Assembly (NCBI GenBank): GCA_024639165.1
Contig: JAHEIX010000004.1
Span: 1 to 64,000 of the forward strand
Length of the DNA: 64,000 nucleotides
Source of the DNA: UBA7446 sp024639165
Lineage (GTDB): Bacteria; Bacteroidota; Bacteroidia; Flavobacteriales; Flavobacteriaceae
Reading direction: 5' to 3'
This document shows positions 53,497-59,727 of this stretch, piece by piece. The position numbers and the translations under genes were made by a program. Each line of letters begins with the position of its first letter. The stretch's first letter is position 1. A model generated the notes under the pieces. The model was not told the origin of the DNA. It made no database searches and saw nothing but the letters and a program-made list of their open reading frames with translations.

Positions 53497-53539
53497 ATAA
53501 TCTTTTGCGCAATCAAAAATAAAAAATTGCCGGGTTTGG

Positions 53540-54775
53540 TTATTCGTTCGAGAATTCTGCGCTTAATATTTTACGTACATCTGAAATAGTTTCCTCTTCC
53601 AAATCGGTACGTTTTATCAAATCTTCGATATCCTCTTCTAAAACACTTTTAGCAGTGTCTAATCCTGCCTTTTTGAATTCGGCTATAATCCAAGCTTCAA
53701 TTTCATCAGAAAACTCAGTTAACTCAACGTCTTCTTCCATGCCCTCACGGTACACGTCAATTTCGTAGCCCGTAAGCTGTCCAGCAAGGCGGATGTTAAA
53801 TCCTCCACGACCAATAGCTTTGGATACTTCGCTAGGATCCATCATGACTTCTACTCGCTTGGTCTCTTCGTCAATTTTAACCGAAGTAACTTTAGCTGGG
53901 CTTAACGCTCTTGTAATCAGAAGCTGGGTGTTGTTGGTGTAGTTGATCACATCAATATTTTCATTACCCAATTCACGTACGATGCCGTGAATACGAGAAC
54001 CTTTCATTCCCACACAAGCCCCAACAGGGTCGATGCGGTCGTCGTAGGAGTCAACAGCTACTTTCGCTTTTTCGCCAGGAACACGAACGGCCTTTTTAAT
54101 GGTAATCAATCCATCAAATACTTCAGGAATTTCTTGCTCGAATAATTTTTCCAAGAATCGTGGTGCCGTACGCGACATAATTATACTGGGCTTGGTTCCT
54201 TTAAGTTCCACGCTTTCAATAATACCACGCACGTTATCTCCCTTTCTGTAAAAATCTGATGGGATTTGTCGGTCCTTAGGCAAAATGATTTCGTTTCCTT
54301 CATCGTCAAGTAGAATCACAACGCGGTTGCGTATGTGATGTACCTCAGCTGTATAGATTTCACCAACCAGATCAATAAATTGCTTGTAAATAATGGTATT
54401 GTCGTGTTCGTGAATACGCGCCACCAAATTTTGACGTAGTGCCAACACTGAGCGTCTTCCTAGGTCTGCAAGTTTCACTTCTTCAGAAACATCTTCACCC
54501 ACTTCAAAATCGGGCTCAATTTTTTGGGCTTCAGAAAGCTCGATTTCCTCGTTGGGATCTTCTACTTCGCCGTTTTCCACAACAATGCGATTACGCCATA
54601 TTTCCAAATCTCCTTTGTCTGGATTGATAATAATATCAAAGTTATCATCCGTTCCGTATTTCTTTTTCAAGGTATTGCGAAACACTTCTTCTAGGATTGA
54701 CATTAATGTTACTCGGTCGATAAATTTTTCGTCTTTAAACTCCGAAAACGACTCTATAAGGGCGAGATTTTCCAT
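53540..54775 (-). CDS. nusA: Transcription termination/antitermination factor NusA
   Basis: RNA polymerase-bound elongation factor. 411 residues from ATG 54775 (MENLALIESFSEFKD): N-terminal domain binding polymerase, S1 domain (GEIYTAEVHHIRNRVVILLDDEGNEIILPK), KH1 (RVPGEKAKVAVDSYDDRIDPVGACVGMKGSRIHGI) and KH2 (SKAIGRGGFNIRLAGQLTGYEIDV). The acidic repeats at the C-terminus of E. coli NusA are absent, as in many phyla. An earlier frame start at 54838 overlaps rimP and is rejected. Ends 43 bp before infB. Confidence 0.97.
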   Translation of the reverse strand: MENLALIESFSEFKDEKFIDRVTLMSILEEVFRNTLKKKYGTDDNFDIIINPDKGDLEIWRNRIVVENGEVEDPNEEIELSEAQKIEPDFEVGEDVSEEVKLADLGRRSVLALRQNLVARIHEHDNTIIYKQFIDLVGEIYTAEVHHIRNRVVILLDDEGNEIILPKDRQIPSDFYRKGDNVRGIIESVELKGTKPSIIMSRTAPRFLEKLFEQEIPEVFDGLITIKKAVRVPGEKAKVAVDSYDDRIDPVGACVGMKGSRIHGIVRELGNENIDVINYTNNTQLLITRALSPAKVTSVKIDEETKRVEVMMDPSEVSKAIGRGGFNIRLAGQLTGYEIDVYREGMEEDVELTEFSDEIEAWIIAEFKKAGLDTAKSVLEEDIEDLIKRTDLEEETISDVRKILSAEFSNE

Positions 54776-54776
54776 A

Positions 54777-55250
54777 TTACTTGTTAAATTGAATTTGAAC
54801 GGTTGCTTTTTTAATTTCGTTATAGGACACTTTGGCATCCTTTGTTACGGTGTGTTTTCCTTTACCAACGGGTTTTGGTTCACGTGCTTTCCACTGCAGT
54901 GCAATCATTTGATCGTCTGAAGCAGTTAGGGTTCCCTTTAGCTCTTCATCGCTATTGGTGATGATTTTTAAAATACGGCCCACGTGTTTTTTGTATTGAC
55001 GCGGTTGCATAAGCGGTGTGGCAGCACCTGCAGAGCCTACTTCCAGTGAAAAATCGTGTGCTTCTCTATCTAGGTTGTGCTCAATATGACGGCTCACTTG
55101 CATGCACTGCTCAAGGGTTACTCCAGCATCGCCATCAAGTACAACACGGATGTGCGAAGCTAAGTCGATGCTTAGATCCACCAAAAACATGCTAGGCTGC
55201 TCGGCCAAAGCTTCGTTTAGTAATTCGTGTACGCGTTTATTAAAATCCAT
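54777..55250 (-). CDS. rimP: Ribosome maturation factor RimP
   Basis: 30S subunit assembly factor, 157 residues: N-terminal alpha/beta domain (IDLASHIRVVLDGDAGVTLEQCMQVSRHIEHNLDREAHDFSLEVGSAG; the EVGSAG turn is the RimP signature, usually EVSSPG) and a small C-terminal SH3-like domain (GRILKIITNSDEELKGTLTASDDQMIAL). Heads the rimP-nusA-infB operon. A terminator-like hairpin with a T-tract lies between its promoter and its ATG. Confidence 0.93.
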   Translation of the reverse strand: MDFNKRVHELLNEALAEQPSMFLVDLSIDLASHIRVVLDGDAGVTLEQCMQVSRHIEHNLDREAHDFSLEVGSAGAATPLMQPRQYKKHVGRILKIITNSDEELKGTLTASDDQMIALQWKAREPKPVGKGKHTVTKDAKVSYNEIKKATVQIQFNK

Positions 55251-55285
55251 AAAATAAAAAAGAGGACTTTGTCCCCCTACCTCTT
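55251..55285 (-). promoter_or_regulatory. Terminator-like hairpin in the rimP leader (possible attenuator)
   Basis: Minus strand: AGGGGGAC, loop AAA, GTCCTCT form an 8-bp stem with two G-U pairs, followed by TTTTTTATTTT and then ATG 55250. An alternative fold pairs AAGAGG (55285-55280) with CCTCTT (55265-55260). Placement before the first gene suggests transcription control. Confidence 0.55.
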
Positions 55286-55299
55286 CCCGTTAAACGGGG

Positions 55300-55307
55300 C
55301 AAATATA
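55300..55307 (-). promoter_or_regulatory. -7 promoter box of rimP-nusA-infB
   Basis: Minus-strand TATATTTG, exact TAnnTTTG, predicted start near 55295. No TTG at -33. It faces the 45-residue gene's box 20 bp away. Confidence 0.5.
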
Positions 55308-55326
55308 GGAATAAAATTGGATTTTG

Positions 55327-55334
55327 TATTTTTG
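55327..55334 (+). promoter_or_regulatory. -7 promoter box of the small membrane-protein gene
   Basis: TATTTTTG, exact TAnnTTTG; predicted start about 55340, leader of about 30 nt before ATG 55370. Confidence 0.45.
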
Positions 55335-55369
55335 AGTTAGTAGCCCCTTAAAACCTTATCTCTTGTGTT

Positions 55370-55507
55370 ATGAAAAATCTTAAACTAGATAACAAACAAG
55401 TTCTTCAAATCATTGTCTTTGTAATAACCTTTATAGTGTTTAGAGAAATTATTTCCAACTGGGAGCATTTTAAAGCAGGTTTGGCGGCTGCAGTTGGATT
55501 AAACTAA
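55370..55507 (+). CDS. 45-residue membrane protein, function unknown
   Basis: Short reading frame, ATG to TAA: MKNLKLDNKQ, then a hydrophobic helix VLQIIVFVITFIVFREII, then SNWEHFKAGLAAAVGLN. Support for being real: a consensus -7 box 36 bp upstream, a strong intrinsic terminator directly after the stop, and a basic N-terminus followed by a single helix, so it should be a small inner-membrane protein with a cytoplasmic N-terminus. I do not recognise a family with a known function; similar short FREIISNWEDFKAG-like proteins may exist in flavobacteria, but I cannot confirm that here. Confidence 0.72.
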   Translation: MKNLKLDNKQVLQIIVFVITFIVFREIISNWEHFKAGLAAAVGLN

Positions 55508-55537
55508 AAAACCCACTCTACAAAGAATGGGTTTTTG
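55507..55537 (+). terminator. Terminator of the small membrane-protein gene
   Basis: AAAAACCCA and TGGGTTTTT form a 9-bp stem around a 12-nt loop. The arms supply A- and T-runs, so it may also end the facing tRNA-Gln transcript. Confidence 0.75.
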
Positions 55538-55610
55538 TTGGCCTACTAGGGCTCGAACCTAGACTCTTCTGAACCAAAATCAGACGTGTTGCCAGTTACA
55601 CCATAGGCCA
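55538..55610 (-). tRNA. tRNA-Gln (anticodon TTG)
   Basis: Minus strand: acceptor stem TGGCCTA/TAGGCCA, D-arm GGTGTAACTGGCAACAC, anticodon stem-loop TCTGA-TTTTGGT-TCAGA giving anticodon TTG, T-arm CTAGGTTCGAGCCCTAG, discriminator A. CCA is not encoded. An 8-bp hairpin with one mismatch (55618-55642) lies directly upstream of its 5' end. The rest of the 161 bp before the DUF2723 gene holds nothing recognisable but a weak -7-like box near 55747. Confidence 0.97.
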
Positions 55611-55771
55611 ATATACTAGACTTCTTCTAAAAACAGAAGCCTACATTTATCCAATTTCATTACGCAAACGGTTGGCAAAAATAGCACAAAGTTTTTGTTG
55701 CGCCAATAGTTTAAAAAATTCTTATGCCAAGTTTTAGCAGATATTGTACTTTAGTGCTCTTTACGAGACCT

Positions 55772-58700
55772 ATGAATTTTACCAAAAAAAATACACTTAC
55801 AGGTTGGTTTGTGTTTTTTATTGCTTTTACGACCTACTACCTAACTGTTGAACCCACAGCAAGTTATTGGGATTGCAGCGAGTATATCGCAACTTCGGCC
55901 AAACTTCAGGTAGGACACCCTCCTGGCGCACCCCTTTTCCAGATGATGGGTGCCTTTTTCTCCTCATTTGCCAGTGGCCCTGAAAACGTGGCTTTTTGGG
56001 TAAATATGATGTCGGTAATGGCAAGTGCCTTTACCATACTTTTTATGTTTTGGTCGCTCACACGCATCATTATGCGCTTTGTTATTAAAGACGAAAATCC
56101 AAAAGGACCCAATGAAACATTGGTGTTGGGCGCCGCGGCAGTAGGCGCATTGAGTTATGCCTTTTCAGACTCATTTTGGTTTAATGCTGTTGAAGCAGAA
56201 GTATATGCCATGGCCATGTTTATTACCTCAGTCATGTTTTGGCTTGGTCTTAGGTGGGAAGAAGAAATGCACACCCCGCGTGGCGATCGTTGGCTTGTCT
56301 TGATTGCATTTCTCATCGGGCTTTCTTTTGGCGTGCACTTTATGGGGCTTCTTACCGTGCCTGCCATTGGAATGTTATACTATTTTAGAAACTATACTTT
56401 TTCTTGGAAATCTTTTGTGATTGCCAATGTGGTGTCCGTTGCCGTATTGTTGTTTGTTTTCAAACTCCTGCTGCCCCTAACGCTAGCCTATTTTGGAAAT
56501 GCTGAGGTTTTCTTTGTTAATTCATTTGGATTGCCCTTTAACTCGGGAACCATTATTGCGGGTTTATCGATCATCGCTTTTTTCATTTGTGGGTTGCGCT
56601 TTACACAACAAAAGAAATGGGTTCAGCTCAACACAGGACTTTGGTGCATTGCCTTTATACTCATCGGCTTTTCTTCATGGATCATGCTGCCCATTCGTGC
56701 CAATGCCAATACCGTGATAAACGAAAATGCACCTGCCGATGCCCGATCCTTATTGGCCTACTACAACTTAGAGCAGTATCCCGAAACCCATTTGTTCTAC
56801 GGCCCTATGTATACTGATATGTATGCAGGGCAAGATGAAAATGACCCCTACAGGGACGACAAACCCAAATATGAAAAAAACCTTAAAAAAGGGCGTTATG
56901 TAATTGTCAATGCTTGGGAAAATGCACGCATCAATGCCAATGGCAAACATTTAGGATTACTTCCCCGCCTGTGGAGTTCAGGCAATGCCGTATACTACAT
57001 CACATACTACGGCGCACCCAATTTTGACATCAAACCCGAATACCGAAACCAAGAAAAACTCATTGATTTAATAAATGACTTTATTTCAAGAGTTAACAAC
57101 AATGAGGTTGATGCGCAAGGATACCATCAGTTTTTGCAACGCTTTGGCACATATATTGACATCGAAAAACCGTCTTTGTTAGACAACCTTACCTACCTAG
57201 TTGACTTCCAAATAAATTATATGTATTTCCGCTACTTTATGTGGAATTTTGCTGGAAAACAGAATGACGAAAAAGGAGAACTCGATCCATTTAATGGCAA
57301 TTGGATCAGCGGCATATCATGGCTTGATAGCTTCAGACTAGGGCCGCAAAACAACCTTTATGAAGATGCAAAAAACAACAAAGGCCGTAATACCTACTTC
57401 ATGCTGCCCTTATTTTTGGGCTTGTTTGGAGCCTTGTTTTTATACCAACAAGACAAAAAACAATTTTGGGTACTACTCGTGTTTTTCCTCTTTACAGGCT
57501 TGGCCCTAAAAGTATATCTGAATGAACGCATTTTTGAACCACGTGAACGTGACTACGCACTTGTTGGTTCTTTTTATGTGTTTGCCATGTGCATTGGTAT
57601 TGGTGTAGTAGCCCTTGGCGACAGCCTTAAAAAGGTAATTTCAGCCCGTGTGGCAGCTCCCTTAAGTGTTGCGCTTTGCTTGCTGGCAGTCCCTGTACTT
57701 ATGGGCTCCCAAAACTGGGACGACCACGACCGGTCAAACCGATATACGGCTCAATCAACAGCAAAAGCTTATTTAGATTCTATTGACGAAGACAAAGACG
57801 CCATGATTTTTACCATTGGCGACAATGATACTTTTGCTATTTGGTACGCACAAGAAATTGAAGGCTATCGTACCGATGTGCGTAGTATCAATACGCAACT
57901 ACTGGCAACTGACTGGTATATCGATCAGCTTAAACGCAAAACCTACCAGAGTAATCCAATTCCTTCCCAACTGACCCATAGCCAGTATGCCTACGGAACT
58001 CGAGATTACATCAAATTTGAGGCAGTGAGCGACAGCTTACGATGGGATTTAGCAGATTTTATGACTTGGGTATCCAGTGATAACCCCCGTACACGCTACA
58101 AGCATTTGCTCCAACAATATGAAGTAGACACAGATCAAATACCACAAGGAACACTTGACTTGGTTTACTATCCAACCAATAAAATTAGGGTGCCTGTCAA
58201 TAAAGAAAATGTCTTAAAAAGTGGCGTGGTTAAGCCAGAAGATGCCGAGTTGATTGTGGATTATATCGACATCGACCTGCCTAAATCGGGTTTGTACAAA
58301 AATCGAATAATGATGCTTGACATCTTGCATAACAATGACTGGAAACGACCAATATACTTCACAGGAGGCAGTTACGAAGATGAAGAATATATATGGATGA
58401 AATCGTATTTGCAGTTAGACGGACTGGTCTATAAGCTGGTGCCTATCAAAACGCCTGAAAACCCCATCAATCCGTATCAAATGGGGCGCATTGATGCCGA
58501 TAAAATGTATGACATTGTCAAAAAATGGGATTGGGGAAATGCAGATAGCGATCAAATATATCACGACCCAGAAACGCGTAAAAACAGCATTTCTTTTAGA
58601 AGCAATTTGACGCGCCTTGCAGAGCAGTTAACCAAAGAAGATAAGCCCAAAAAAGCAATCGATATCTTGGATTTGAGCATGGAAAAAATGCCCTTTGAAT

Positions 58701-59293
58701 ATTTTGGATATTACAGCCTCTTAACACCAATTGTTGCTGCTTATTATCAAGCCGATGCCAACGATAAAGCAGGTGCCTTGGCTGAGAAAATTGCCGTCAA
58801 GTACCAAGACAAACTCAAATATTATAAAACCATTGGAAATGCGAATCAGCGGGCTTATGCTGAAATTATACTAACCGACATGGAGCGCTATCGCGCAGTG
58901 GTAGATGCTACGGTGGCCGCTGAGCATACCGCTGTTGCCAAGGGGTTAATTCAAGATTTTATTGAAAGCTCTAGGACTTTTGCACCTCTGTATTCGGCCT
59001 ATGACTACTACACACCCATGACGCCTTATGTGACTGTATTATTTGATGCAGAAATGGAAGATTCGGGGCGGCTGCTTTTTGATGCCATTGCGCAAGTATA
59101 TCAAAACAGATTAGCGCTGTTCAGCCAAATACCTCAAGAGGAACTGGAATATTACAAGGAAAGCATCACCTATGAAATTAGGGGATATCAAGAATTGATT
59201 GAAAGCTATCAAATTGCAGAGCCAGATTTAGCACTCGTTTCTGAAGCCAATAAGGAATTTAGAAAAGCTGTTGAGCCCTATCAACAAGACTAG
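55772..59293 (+). CDS. DUF2723 membrane glycosyltransferase-like protein
   Basis: 1173 residues from ATG 55772 (MNFTKKNTLTGWFVF). About 12 hydrophobic helices in the first half, with the GT-C-like first loop EPTASYWDCSEYIATSAKLQVGHPPGAPLF (D34 and E37 in a DxxE pattern; likely catalytic region), FSDSFWFNAVEAEVYAMAMF, and NERIFEPRERDYALVGSFYVFA. The C-terminal half is soluble, with TIGDNDTFAIWYAQEIEG and helical TPR-like repeats. DUF2723 is related to eukaryotic TMEM260, an O-mannosyltransferase, so a role in periplasmic protein glycosylation is plausible, not shown. A -7-like TACTTTAG at 55747 supports this start over 55724. Stop shared in CTAG with the facing gene. Confidence 0.85.
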   Translation: MNFTKKNTLTGWFVFFIAFTTYYLTVEPTASYWDCSEYIATSAKLQVGHPPGAPLFQMMGAFFSSFASGPENVAFWVNMMSVMASAFTILFMFWSLTRIIMRFVIKDENPKGPNETLVLGAAAVGALSYAFSDSFWFNAVEAEVYAMAMFITSVMFWLGLRWEEEMHTPRGDRWLVLIAFLIGLSFGVHFMGLLTVPAIGMLYYFRNYTFSWKSFVIANVVSVAVLLFVFKLLLPLTLAYFGNAEVFFVNSFGLPFNSGTIIAGLSIIAFFICGLRFTQQKKWVQLNTGLWCIAFILIGFSSWIMLPIRANANTVINENAPADARSLLAYYNLEQYPETHLFYGPMYTDMYAGQDENDPYRDDKPKYEKNLKKGRYVIVNAWENARINANGKHLGLLPRLWSSGNAVYYITYYGAPNFDIKPEYRNQEKLIDLINDFISRVNNNEVDAQGYHQFLQRFGTYIDIEKPSLLDNLTYLVDFQINYMYFRYFMWNFAGKQNDEKGELDPFNGNWISGISWLDSFRLGPQNNLYEDAKNNKGRNTYFMLPLFLGLFGALFLYQQDKKQFWVLLVFFLFTGLALKVYLNERIFEPRERDYALVGSFYVFAMCIGIGVVALGDSLKKVISARVAAPLSVALCLLAVPVLMGSQNWDDHDRSNRYTAQSTAKAYLDSIDEDKDAMIFTIGDNDTFAIWYAQEIEGYRTDVRSINTQLLATDWYIDQLKRKTYQSNPIPSQLTHSQYAYGTRDYIKFEAVSDSLRWDLADFMTWVSSDNPRTRYKHLLQQYEVDTDQIPQGTLDLVYYPTNKIRVPVNKENVLKSGVVKPEDAELIVDYIDIDLPKSGLYKNRIMMLDILHNNDWKRPIYFTGGSYEDEEYIWMKSYLQLDGLVYKLVPIKTPENPINPYQMGRIDADKMYDIVKKWDWGNADSDQIYHDPETRKNSISFRSNLTRLAEQLTKEDKPKKAIDILDLSMEKMPFEYFGYYSLLTPIVAAYYQADANDKAGALAEKIAVKYQDKLKYYKTIGNANQRAYAEIILTDMERYRAVVDATVAAEHTAVAKGLIQDFIESSRTFAPLYSAYDYYTPMTPYVTVLFDAEMEDSGRLLFDAIAQVYQNRLALFSQIPQEELEYYKESITYEIRGYQELIESYQIAEPDLALVSEANKEFRKAVEPYQQD

Positions 59294-59586
59294 ACAAAAT
59301 CTTTCATAAGGCCAATAAGGGTATTGGCATCTTGTTCGCCACTTTGTCGCCAAACCATTTCTCCCGATTTGTAGATCATCAGGGTAGGCAGTCCTTTAAC
59401 ACGAAGGGCTTCGGCTAACTTGGGGTTTTTATCAACATCTATTTTTACTACTTTCCCGTTATCGCCCATTGCAGCTGCTACATCCCGTAGCACGGCATGC
59501 ATTTGCACAGAGGGGTCATTCCAGTCGGTATAAAAACTCAACAGAAGGGGAATATTAGCATCAATTAATTCTCCAAACTTGGACAT
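59290..59586 (-). CDS. Thioredoxin-fold protein lacking catalytic cysteines
   Basis: 98 residues of thioredoxin fold: SFYTDWNDPSVQMHAVL stands where WCGPC normally sits, so both active-site cysteines are replaced (W-N-D-P-S) and there is no Cys anywhere. The rest is well kept: VVKIDVDKNPKLAEALRVKGLPTLMIYKSGEMVWRQSGE, including the cis-Pro (LPT). No signal peptide, so cytoplasmic. A non-redox binding or chaperone role is inferred. Convergent with the DUF2723 gene, 4-bp overlap. Confidence 0.85.
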   Translation of the reverse strand: MSKFGELIDANIPLLLSFYTDWNDPSVQMHAVLRDVAAAMGDNGKVVKIDVDKNPKLAEALRVKGLPTLMIYKSGEMVWRQSGEQDANTLIGLMKDFV

Positions 59587-59605
59587 GACGTATTATTTGA
59601 TAGTT

Positions 59606-59632
59606 CAAAAATACATTTTTTCCGTAACTCAA
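59606..59632 (-). promoter_or_regulatory. Putative promoter of the thioredoxin-fold gene
   Basis: Minus-strand TATTTTTG (59613-59606), exact -7 consensus; a TTG (59632-59630) lies upstream with a 16-nt spacer, shorter than the usual 19-20. Confidence 0.4.
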
Positions 59633-59687
59633 CGAATATGGGTGTAAACGCAGATGTTTTATTATTGAAAATTCCTCTTTCCCTTTT

Positions 59688-59700
59688 GGGTTATTAACCC
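59688..59700. repeat. Palindrome upstream of polA
   Basis: GGGTTATTAACCC, 27 bp before the polA ATG and followed by TATTTTTA, a near -7 box. May be an operator or a weak hairpin. The 141-bp thioredoxin-polA gap otherwise holds only promoter-like sequence. Confidence 0.4.
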
Positions 59701-59727
59701 TATTTTTAACACAGTTTAAAAACAACT

